A stretch of 64,000 bases of DNA from Pachyseris speciosa (Eukaryota > Cnidaria > Anthozoa > Scleractinia > Pachyseridae). Every line of letters begins with the position of its first letter. Within the stretch, counting starts at the first letter, position 1. This document shows, one piece after another, positions 11,601 to 23,534 of this stretch. Under the pieces are notes generated by a model. The model was not told where the DNA came from. It saw nothing but the letters and a program-made list of their open reading frames with translations, and did not search any database. The stretch is from positions 495,001 through 559,000 of the forward strand of contig JAEMWC010000272.1 in NCBI GenBank assembly GCA_016490735.1, in the 5' to 3' direction. Made by a program: the position numbers and the translations under genes.

Positions 11601-14600
11601 ATAGTCATAGCCATAGCCATAGTCATAGTCATAGTCATAGTCATAGCCATAGCCATAGTGATAGTCATAGCCATAGCCATAGCCATAGCCATAGCCATAT
11701 TCATAGCCATAGCCATAGTCATAGTCATAGCCATAGTCGTAGTCATAGTCATAGCCATAGTCGTAGTCCTAGTCCTAGTCCTAGTCCTAGTCCTAGTCCT
11801 AGTCCTTGCCATAGTAAGTCATAGTGATAGTCATAGTGATAGTAAAGGATATTTTTAACAAAGTAGCCAGAGAACATCAAAACACCCAGGCAAATTAGTT
11901 TCTCACCCATCTCCTAAATAGCAGCCTCCCTTTTTTTTTTACCAAAATCCTCATCACCTGATTATCATCTTATCATCATGGTCATATTTTTGTTGTAATA
12001 GTCATTATTAAGTTTGTCCTTGCTGTGATACATGTTAAAAGAGTGGAAAGTTCCTGATCAGGCACGCGTTTCTCAAAACTTCGAAAAACATTTCGGGCCC
12101 GAGAAGTATTTTTCAAGTCGGGTTTCTATAGGTTAGTACTAGCGTTTTCGACAAACTAGCCCGATGTTTTTCTCAATTTGATAGCGTGCTTTCTCAAATA
12201 GTCTTTAAAATGTTAGAAATCGGATTTCTGTTAATGAACCCAGTGCATGTCAAATCGTTTTAAGGGTCCGAGAAGTTTTCGGGAGTTTTGAGAAACGCGC
12301 GCCGACCCAGTTGTTCAAAGCACGATTAAAGGAACAGTGTCACGGATCTCGCGCATGTGCAGTAGCGAAACATCAACTTGAAAAAGCTGGCAATTTTCTT
12401 AAAGTTTCGTCACCGATATATGCACCTTCATTTGTCAACGCCATCCATACGGCACGGAACAAACAAACAAAACTCTTCAAAAGAGAAATATAGCTGTGGC
12501 TTCAATGGGTATTATAAGAAATGCTTTCCGAAATCAATGGTATTGACCTGATATAGTGTTGACTGGAATTTAACTTTACATTAAGTGTAAAATTTGATAT
12601 GCAAAACCTTCTCAACGAGCCGGATGAAAACTTTGGCTAACTCCTAATTTTGGGTTATTATTAATTGGCTTTCCAACAACCGAGCCCAGATGTTTTAAAT
12701 TCCTATGATGTGTTTTTATTTTAAGGGAATTTTGGATTACTTGGATAATCTCACTGTCACCCAGATACGGAAGTTGTTCAGCATGCTTAGCACCTTAGCC
12801 TTTGCTAATCAACAGGATGGAGGCCTTATACAGGTACTGCAGTTTGCAAAATACTGATCATTGCAGAATCTTGCGAAATCTTGGTGCAGGGTTTGCACGC
12901 ACCTTGAAAATCCTTGAAAGTCCTTGAATTTGAAAATCAAAATTGAAGGCCTTGAAAGTCCATGAAAAGTACATTGGGTCCTTGAAAAACCTTGAAATTT
13001 GCTGTTTGACTGTTTCCACTTAGTGGAAGAACTAGAAAAGACTTAGACTTGAACAAATCTGGCAGTTATCCCTTAAACCCGATCATCTAGAATCACATTC
13101 TAATGGCATTTTTTACTGGATGGAGTGCTTGAAAAATTTGAATTGTGCCCTGGAATGCCCTTGAAAAGTCCTTGAATTTTTAGTCCAAAAAAGAGTACGA
13201 ACCCTGGTGGTGGTAGAATGAGCTTCTTCGTTATTCAAAGTCAATTATAGTGCTTGGTGGTAGGATCAAACACTTGGAATTCTCTTCACAGGATGACATG
13301 CATATTGTAATCAGGAAACAACTATCAAGTAATTCTGCCAAGTAAGAAACTCTCATGTTTATTGGCTGCCTTGGTAAATAAGGTCGGATAGTTTTTTTTT
13401 TGTTTTTCATCACTATTTGCCCTTCGAGATAAAAATCTACTCATTTTATAGGGGGCAATGTCTTGCTGATTATGTTGTGTACTGCAAAATATCTGTATTC
13501 ATTAGAGCGCCTTTGTGCACAGGCTTGCCTTTTTTCTTGGAGTGCTCTCAAAAGAATAACTACCCTGTGAGCAGTTGGTTTCTCTTAGGGAAGCGTAGGA
13601 GAAACCAACTGCTCACAGGGTAAAGAGTAACATATATTATTAGCAAAATGAAATCACTAGGGAACCTCAGTAGTTTAGCATTTGGATTGATACAAACACG
13701 TTTTTTAACCATTCAAAGAGGGGAAGATGGTATTGTCCCCTTAAAACACACATTGCGTTAATTAAAGAAATTAAGAATGTTATGATATTTTGCTTCCCAT
13801 TTCAGATACAAGAGAATTGGTATCATAGGAGCCATAATGGTTGTGCGCAGCATGGCCAAGAAAAGGTGTGTATAGTCTTGTTTTTGTTGTTAAGACCGCT
13901 TCTGATTTTCCATTTACCTGTCTTGTTCAATTATTTATGTGGCAGGATGGATGATGAAGGTTCTGAAGAAACAATGGATACAGGATCTCAAAAAGCATCC
14001 ACTCTCTCTAATGATGTATACAAGCAGGTGACAATTGTGTCCTATTAACTAAAATAAAATTGTATAAAATGTCATTTGAAATAGAGCGTTTTCAGTCACG
14101 CAAGTAAACAAATAAAATCATCAACCGTTCAATAGATAAAGTCAAGAAATTGTGATATTATAGAAGAGTAATAAATAAACATGCCAAAGTCTCAGAGCCG
14201 TGCGATACCCCGTACTCGAGTTATTCTGCAAAATTTACTACTCATAATTATAGTGTTTTGTATGGAAACGCCATCTTGGCGTCCCTCTGAGGGACACCAA
14301 GATAGCGGCCGGAAACGAGTTAAAACATGTTTCTTACTTTAGCTATCCCAAAGGCTTTGTTCTCTCTGTTGAGCTTTCAAACATTCACATAGACGTTTCT
14401 CTTACCATGTTGGGTTTTCAAACCTAAAAAACACACGGCGAATCGATGTTTTCGTGTAATTGACATGCTTTTATGTCACGCCCTGTGAAAAACTCTAAAA
14501 TTCAACGAACTGCACTATTTTGAAAACAAAGCAAGCTACCGAGCTGAAAACATGCAAGCAGTTACATTTCTAAAATGTCTTTAACGTGATAAAGATAAAA

Positions 14601-17600
14601 ATGCAAAAGTCTGTTTACTTTTGAATTTTAGTTTTTTATGACGTCACATGAAAACCCTCTTCTTAGGTACTTACAGTTCATCTAATGATGAATTTTAAAT
14701 GCAACAAAGTCTCAGAAGGTTAACCTTGATAGTGATTCAGTGACAGTGACAGACAGTGATAGTGGTAGTGGCAGTGACAGTGACACAGACAGTGGCAGTG
14801 ACAGTGACAGTGATGGGCAGTGACAGTGATGGTGACAGTCATTGACTGAGACAAAGACAGTGACGGTGACAGTGACAGTGATGGTGGCAGACAGTGACAA
14901 AGACAGTGACAGCAACAGTCGCAGTGATGATGGCAGATAGTGACAGTGACAGACAGTGACAGTCACAGTGACGGTGATGGTGACAGTGGCACTGGCACTG
15001 GCACACAGTGACAGTGGCAGTGACAGCAACAACAACAATCTTTATTTGTACTCATTCTTGCTAAGAAAAAAATAATTTGACAATGAAAAAATTAAAGATA
15101 AATGTTTAGAGTACTGGCCGCAGTGACAGTGACACAGACAGTGACAGTGACAGTGACAGTGACAGTGATGGTGACAGTCTAATGATAAATGCACGCAGGT
15201 GACAATTGTGTCCTATTAGCTAAAATAAAATTGTATAAAATGTCATTTGAAATACCTTTAGGTACTTACAGTTCATCTAATGATCAATTTTAAGTGCAAT
15301 AAAGTCTCAGAAGGTGAACCTTAGCAGTGATTAAGTGACAGTGACAGAGTGGCAGACAGTGACAGTGATAGTGCAGTGACAGTGACACAGACAGGGACAG
15401 TGGCAGTGACAGTGGCAGTGGCAGGGGCAGTGATTGTGACAGTGACAGTGATAGTGACAGTGGGAGTGGCAGTGGCAGTGGCAGTGGCAGTGGCAGTGAC
15501 AGACAGTGGAAGTGACAGTGAGTGACAGTGGCAGTGACAGTGATAGTGGCAGTGACAGACAGTGACATTGACAGTGATAGTGGCAGTGACAGTGACAGTT
15601 GCAGTGGCAGTGATAGCGGCAGTGATAGTGGCTGTGACAGACATTGACAGTGATAGTGGCAGTGACAGTGACAGTTGCAGTGGCAGTGATAGCGGCAGTG
15701 ATAGTGGCTGTGGCAGTGATAGTGACAGTGACAGTGACAGTGATAGTGGCAGTGACAGTAATAGTGGCAGTGACAGTGACAGTGACAGTGACAGTGACAA
15801 TAAAAGTGACAGTGATAGTGACAGTGGCAGTGACAATGACAGTGACAGTGACAGTGATAGTGACAGTGACAGTGACAATAATAGTGACAGTGATAGGACA
15901 GTGATAGTGACAGTGACAGTGATAGTGACAATTACAGTGACAGTGATAGTGACAATGACAGTGACAGTGATAGTGGCAATGACTGGCAGTGACAGTGATA
16001 GTGGCAATGACTGGCAGTGACAGTGATAGTGGCAGTGGCACAGACAGTGACAGTGATAGTGGCAGTGACAGTGACACAGACAGTGATAGTGGCAGTGACA
16101 GTGATAGTGGCAGTGGCAGTGGCAGTGGCAGTGGCAGTGACAGTGATAGTGACACAGTGGCAGTGACAGTGATAGTGGCAGTCATTGATAGAGACAAAAA
16201 CAGTGACAGTCACAGTGATGGTGGCAGACAGTGACAGTGACAGTCACAGTGACGGTGATGATCACAGTGGCAGTGACAGTGGCAGTTAGCATTTGATCAT
16301 GAGAATGGGAGACTTATTTGCTTTCCTCGTGTCTTGCTCCTTATGTGACAGTCATTGACAGAGACAGTGACAGCGACAGTCACATTGATGGTGACAGACA
16401 GTGACAGAGACAGTCACAGTGACGGTGATGGTCACAGTGGCAGTGACAGTGGCAGTTAGCATTTGATCATGAGAATGGGAGACTTATTTGCTTTCCTCGT
16501 GTCTTGCTCCTTATGTGACAGTCATTGACAGAGACAGTGACAGCGACAGTCACATTGATAGTGACAGTGACAGTGACAATAATAGTGACAGTGATAGGAC
16601 AGTGATAGTGACAGTGACAGTGATAGTGACAATTACAGTGACAGTGATAGTGACAATGACAGTGACAGTGATAGTGGCAATGACTGGCAGTGACAGTGAT
16701 AGTGGCAATGACTGGCAGTGACAGTGATAGTGGCAGTGGCACAGACAGTGACAGTGATAGTGGCAGTGACAGTGACACAGACAGTGATAGTGGCAGTGAC
16801 AGTGATAGTGGCAGTGACAGTGGCAGTGGCAGTGGCAGTGACAGTGATAGTGACACAGTGGCAGTGACAGTGATAGTGGCAGTCATTGATAGAGACAAAA
16901 ACAGTGACAGTCACAGTGATGGTGGCAGACAGTGACAGTGACAGTCACAGTGACGGTGATGGTCACAGTGGCAGTGACAGTGGCAATTAGCATTTGATCA
17001 TGAGAATGGGAGACTTATTTGCTTTCCTCGTGTCTGGCTCCTTATGTGACAGTCATTGACAGAGACAGTGACAGCGACAGTCACATTGATGGTGACAGAC
17101 AGTGACAGAGACAGAGACAATGGTAATGGTAATGGTAATGGATTTATATACCGCACATATCACATAGTTTCATGGCGGTTTACAATTCTTCTCTAGGGTG
17201 AGATCGGACGTCAGCCTGTAAAGGCGCCTCTGGCAGCCGCTATCAGTCTCACCCACCCACCCAACCCACACATGAATGTCAAGACAGATGAAAGGTAGAC
17301 CACCACACCGGGTGTGGGTTCTTTAACGTCCCACAGATTATTAGGAGCAAGTGTTGTGAGACGGGACCTACCGTTTATCGTCCTTATCCGAGAAGACTAG
17401 AAAGTCTAACCGTTTGCAGATGTAATTGCAAATTATGGTGACAGACATTGACAGAGACAGTGACAGTCAGTGATAGTGGCAGGCAGTGACAGTGACAGTG
17501 ATAGTCACAGTCACAGTCACAGTGACAGTGATGGTGACAGTGGCAGTGGCAGTGACAATTAGCATTTGATCATGAGAATGGAAGACTTTTATTTGCTTTC

Positions 17601-18401
17601 CTCGTATCTGGCTCCTTATGGAGCTGGCTTTTACCCTTAAATAACCATCTGTGTATATTGCAGGTCATCAGCATGCTGGATATGATACGAAACAGCATCA
17701 GTCAGGCACCGGAGGCTGCAGCACTGTTTTATGATGAACTGGCCAGAGTCATTCAGCTTGGAGGCATTGATCCAAAAATTGAGGTACAATAGTTATGCTT
17801 AAGGTGACTCGATTTGGTTTTATGAATAGTGTTAAACTCATTAATAATTCACGAAGAAAGAAATCAATCCGATTTTCGTGACCAAAAGAAAAAATAAACA
17901 AACAGGGTTCCAGATAAGATTTTAAGGCAGGGTGTCAACAAGGAATTCCTCGGGTCAAATTTCCAGTGCACCCACCAAACCATTATAAATTTTCTAGTTA
18001 TTTGTCGGGTCATGTAGCTGACCTTGTAGGGTTTTTGACCTAAGACCCCCCCCCCCCTTATCTGGAACACTCAACAAAACAAAATCTAAACATTAGTGTA
18101 AGAATGGATGAATTTAGTAAAACTTTTGAAGCTGTCCAATAAATTAAATTCCCAATTTGTGTTTTATCAAGTCCTAAAACACTCGGATGAACCGCGTGTT
18201 TTTTGAGCTTGATAGAACACTCCTGCTTGTTTATTAAACATTACTTAAGTTCTCTTCAAATGCTTGTCTTTAAAAAATAGCTTTCAAATGTTCTGTTTTA
18301 AGTCATGGATCAGTGAGACAGTTGTAGCTGACTTTCAGGACGACTTTTTGGTTGACAGAGAGGCACCCATAACTACAAGGTAACTTATTCATAAAGTTTT
18401 C

Positions 18402-18465
<64 letters not shown>

Positions 18466-21400
18466 AAAATTACCTCAACAACATCGTCATCATCATCATC
18501 ATCATCATCATTATCATTATCATTATGTTCAAGTTTCTCACAGTGCAGGTTGCTGCTGCACTGGGTAGCAAATCCACTAGGTGGAATACAACTAGTCCAC
18601 TAAGCCCAGCAAATTAGAAATCTTCACAAGATGTATGCAGAAGTTAGGACAGCTGTCTTTTGCAGGCTGTTACTGCAACAGTCGGTCTCAATGGCTAGGT
18701 CTTAAAGGTGCTTGTCACGGTTGTTTTTCATGCATCCCAGCGATCCGACAATGATTGGTATATTCATTACCCGCTTATGCCACAATCTGGAGAGTTCTAT
18801 GGTTAGATCTTTATGGCCATCCATCCAGCACCAGCACTCAAATTTTCCAGGTCATGATCAGAAATTACAAACAAGCTGACAGAGGTGCCTCTTAACTTTT
18901 AGTACACACCCTTAAAAAACAATGGTACCATTGCTCACATTCTCCTCAACGTCCTAGATATATTTCTCATTATGCTGGTGGGGAGAATTTGTTTAAACTT
19001 AAAGACATTATTTCGTCTTTAGTGGTTACGTATTTGCTCGAAAGAGCGCTTCCCCTGAATAAGTACCGCACCTAGGAGTACAAATATTTATAAGCGCTGC
19101 CTGCGCCTCTCAACAACAATGCCAAACAAATGCGTTCTGGAAGCGCTTATTCAAAGTGTAGTTTTAATGCTCTTCGAATTTCAAATATTGTGTATTATTT
19201 GGATCTCAAAGGAGTCATCGATATACACCATGAAAACTAACTTTTGTTATTTTGTTATTATATCGTTTTTGAACAAGAGAAAATGGAAAGATATTTATTC
19301 GCAAATGAAAATTTTAAATTACTGCTGCCCCGGATAAACGCCACCCTCGAATAAGTGCCCCATCCAGGAGTCGTAAAATGTAATAAGTGCCGCAGTGAAT
19401 ATGCTATTTCCTTTATTGTCATAACATCATTGTTTTATGCCGCTTACAGTTTTTTACGGAGAAAAGTGATACTGATCATTGTTATGGCTTAAAGGGTTAA
19501 TTCCTTTAGTTTATTCTTTTTTTTTTTCAGTGCTGGGGTTCCTGTGGACTTGTCTCATGCTCTTGATGAGTCCGAGGAGGGTAGTGTTGCTGTGAATCTT
19601 CTTCCATTGCTGCTTGCCTCAAGAAACAACGCAGCTAACAAAGACAAGAGCAATGAGTGAGTTAACCGTTTATCATACATTTCTTTGTTGACTATTCTGG
19701 AGAATTTGGTGTTATACCAAGACCTTATCCACTAATTGATTATTTTCTTAATTCTCATAACCTCTCTGCTTGACAGCATACTAAAATTGTAAAGAGAATT
19801 TAAATGCTGGTCACACCTGGGAGTGTAAGGGTAAAGGCGGGCGTACATGCCACCTGAACACTGTGCTTTCGTCGCTTTAACTCTTTCGGATTTAATGTTA
19901 ATAACTCGTTCGCATTTCAAGCAATTAAAAATCCCTACGCTCATTACATGAAGCTGTGTTGTGGGATATTTTGTGAATCTTTCGGTGATGTTTGGGTATA
20001 TTATTTTTGGAAGACATATAGTTTTTCTCAAAGGATTAGTTAAATTTAGAAAAATTAGGAAATATTGAAGATTTGATGAAGGTTTAAAATTGGGCTTTGA
20101 AGTGAGAAATTAGTAGACGGACACCATTCAATTCCTCAGCAACCTGGAGTGCACTTGTGGGGTCAACTTTCTGGTGGTGTTTCACATTTGTTTTACATTT
20201 CAATTCCTTCTTTAAACTCCATAAAATTTAACTCCAATTCACGTGTACCCCCCCCCCCCCCCCACCTTAACAGAAATGGGGAGCTGAAGATGTGAACCAT
20301 GGTCGCAGTTATGAACGCTACTAAAGCAGTATTGAAAAGAAAGCCTGAAAAAATGTTCTTTTTAAGGCTTTCTTTTTGCTGCTGCTTTAGTAGCGTTCAT
20401 AACTGCGACCATGGTTCGCATCTTTATTTGTCTAATCTGCGTTATTTTCAATATATGATCTTCATTATATATGCATGTAGAAATGGAGAGATTGGATCTG
20501 ATTAACACTGTGCTTAGGGCCCGTTTGTCGAAAGTCCCGGTACCTTAACGGGCCCGAAACCATATTTCCAAAATGTCAAGAAAAGTCTCAACCTTGCTTG
20601 TAAAACAGACAACTGGTTTGCCTTCCATAAGTGTAAATTTAAACCATGCAATGATGCTAATTAACAAATTGAATGTGGTTTAGCGTTGTCTGTACTCTTA
20701 TCGACAACGATATTCGTCATCACAGTGGTCAAAATGTTGTGGACTCACGAGGCGCAGCCGAGTGAGTCAACAGCAAATTTTGACCGCTGTGATGACGAAT
20801 ATCGTTGTCGATAAGAGTACAGACTAAGCTAAACCACATTCGATTCGCTTTTTACCACAATTTCAACGTCAAATAAATTGTTTATTTCAGAGCGCGAGGA
20901 AGATCGTTGACGTTGACGTGAGCAGCGTTGTCTAGACTCTTATCGGCAACGGCAAATTAGCCAATCAGATTGCGAGATTACTAGCAATTGTGGTAAAAAG
21001 TTGTATTTTCATACTTTTGCAAAAATTTAATATGTGTCTGATATGTTCTTGATTCAGTGTTCCAGTTTCCCTCATATGCCTGGCACCTCATTTCCGTCTG
21101 CTGCGGGTTTGCGAGGAAAGTCAGCACAAGGGAGATCTTGAAGGAATTGATGCTCTCTTGGGTAAAATACCAAACTGTTATAGTCTGTTTCCACAGATAA
21201 ATTGATTGGAAAATTTTCTTTTAATTTGACACTTGATAAATTATTAGAGTATTGATAGTTTCTCATCACAGTTATTAACATGGAGCGGTTTTCAATTGAG
21301 CGTCGAAAGTAATTCGCGTTTGCTTTTGTTTTGCTTTACCTCGCTCTGTGATTGGTTGGTAAAACTCACGCCACCTTCTCAACCAATGAGAAGCAAAACC

Positions 21401-22438
21401 AAAATCAATGACTTGCACGCGCGCATTTTCCCGCGCTTTCCATCGGCTACATGTAATTGCTCCGTATTCTGATTGGCTCATTGCATTTGCTTACATTGCT
21501 CTATAATTTGTTGTCTTCAGGATGCCCTCTGGTCAGTTTCAAACAGGAAGTGATGAAGGAAGTAGAAACATTAGATCAAGCCGACCGAGAGGTCATCTGT
21601 GGAATTTTGTTTTACACTGTTAACTGGTTCAGAGAGGTATGTGAGGCTCAGAATAGCAATTGTCATTTGTTCTTGTTTACAGTTTCAGAGCTGTCATTAA
21701 GGCTGTGACAGGGTTGTGAACTAAATTTTGAAACCCTCACAAATCACTCGCCAAGGCCTGTGATCAGTCACCTGAGAGAAGCCTCTCGCATAGAAAACGG
21801 TTCAACGATGATCCACGAGTGAACTTGGCCACTGCATATCATATCTTCTCTTTCAATGAAAAATGCCCCAGAAAAGATCGATATGGAAACTAGAAAACCT
21901 ATGCTTTACTATGTACTTCTCGAAGAGGAAAATGCCACACCCCGTTTGGGGAAGTGATCAGTGACTTGCACTCACATGATACTGTCGAATATCCTTAAGG
22001 GATGACACCTTGATGTTACTCTGTTATGATTACTTGTGTGGATAACATGGAAATGAAATACACACCCTTGTTTTTGAACATACCTTCAACCGACTTGTAC
22101 TATAATTATGGTATCAGTGATAGCAGAATTAACAGTTTGTCTCACATTATTGAATCACATAGAAGTGGATTGTGACGTTGCGACCGCTATACTGCTTGTC
22201 TTAATTGTTCCCACGATGGCAAACACCTTTCATGATATTAATGAAGGTATGTTTCGCGCGATTCAAGAGTCGTTTTTTCTTTTATAGGTTGTGAATGCTT
22301 TTGCACCTCAAGAAGACCCCGAGATGAGGGGAAAGAGTATATCGAGACTCCAAACTATTACAGAGTTGTGTAACTTTCTTGAAAAATGTCTTGCAGGTCA
22401 GCTTGCAATCTACATTTTTTACAATGTATCATGTGCTC

Positions 22439-22523
<85 letters not shown>

Positions 22524-23502
22524 CATAAAAACTTGAATGGACGTTCTCTGGCTAAAAATATCAAAAATTGCGAGCTTTCGACCACTAGAACTGTGGTCTT
22601 CAACGGGCAAAAACATAAATGAAGTAAAAAATTCAGAGAATATATGGTGAGATAAAAATGATAACAATAGAGTAAAATTAAGGATAAAAAGGTGATTACG
22701 AATTTTTGTTAAAAAGTATGCGATATTGTCCTGGAAGTGGATAAGAGTTATTGTCTGCATTAGGCGTGATCGAGGTATGCCAAGATTCTAGAAATTTCCT
22801 GATGCGGAAAATTCCTTTGTCAATGATCGACGCATTGTTGAAGTCATTAACGTGGTTATGAGACCAAGCATGATTGGCAATTCTGGAGCCTTTGGCCGCT
22901 GTCTTCATATTCCTAATATGTTCTTTTTCCTCGTGGCAAAGGATCTGCCTGTTTCGCCAATGTAATTCCAATAACAGTTGCCACAGGGGATTTTGTAGAC
23001 AACCGCGGGTTGTGAAGTTAATGGGGCTCGTGACTTAGGAATCGGGAATTCTTGTTGGAGCGTTTTTAATGGCCTGTTAACAACGTTAATATCGTGTTTT
23101 TTTAACAAACGTGTTAAGGGTTCGGTGACACCTTTAATGTACGGAAGGGACGCAAAGGAGTTGTACGGGTTGAGCTCCAACAAGAATTTCCGCATCAGGA
23201 AATTTCTAGAATCTTGGCACACCTCGATCACGCCTAATGCGGATAATAACTCTTGCCCACTTCCAGGACAATATCGCATACTTTTTAACAAAAATTCGTA
23301 ATCACCTTTTTATCCCTAATTTTACTCTATTGGTATCATTTTTATCTCACCATATATTCTCTGAATTTTTTACTTCATTCATCTTTTTGCCCGTTGAAGA
23401 CCACAGTTCTAGTGGTCGAAAGCTCGCAATTTTTAATATTTTTAACCAGAGAACGTCCATTCAAGTTTTTATCATGACTCATCCTGGCTGCGTTCCTTCA
23501 AT

Positions 23503-23534
<32 letters not shown>

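Larger units (their letters stand above)
14727..17545 (+). repeat. AGTGAC/AGTGAT/AGTGGC hexamer array, about 2.8 kb
   Basis: The unit is AGTGRY/CAGTGA in many phases, interrupted by inserted fragments (15022-15120, 17112-17433), by a duplicated piece of the exon 12 region (15176-15315) and by four copies of a TTAGCATTTGATCATGAG segment (16286, 16456, 16987, 17560). It fills FANCD2 intron 12. Long open frames in it (Ser-Asp or Val-Thr repeats on +, Ser-Leu or His-Cys on -) are consequences of the hexamer. Confidence 0.93.
22528..23476 (-). mobile_element. Penelope-like retroelement, truncated, with inverted terminal copies
   Basis: An approximately 285-bp segment (22528-22810) reappears as its reverse complement at 23188-23476 with few differences. 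Between them the minus strand encodes the GIY-YIG endonuclease end of a Penelope-like polyprotein. The inverted copy at the right repeats the ORF end and 3' region in + orientation. Such inverted partial copies are known for Penelope-like elements. The reverse transcriptase is absent, so this unit is a 5'-truncated product. Confidence 0.8.

Noticed and set aside
8906..11812. 968-codon minus-strand open frame of alternating Met-Ala/Met-Thr/Val-Ala
   Set aside because: It is an automatic result of the YCATAG hexamer having no stop in that frame; no protein-like composition and no start context.
14712..16935. Many open frames of Ser-Asp, Val-Thr, Ser-Leu or His-Cys repeats on both strands
   Set aside because: All derive from the AGTGAC-type hexamers; they overlap one another in several frames and end at repeat interruptions. 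Resemblance to SD-repeat proteins is coincidental.
22386..22622. Poly-Tyr/poly-Ile frames across the ATT run
   Set aside because: Translated microsatellite, read in all frames.
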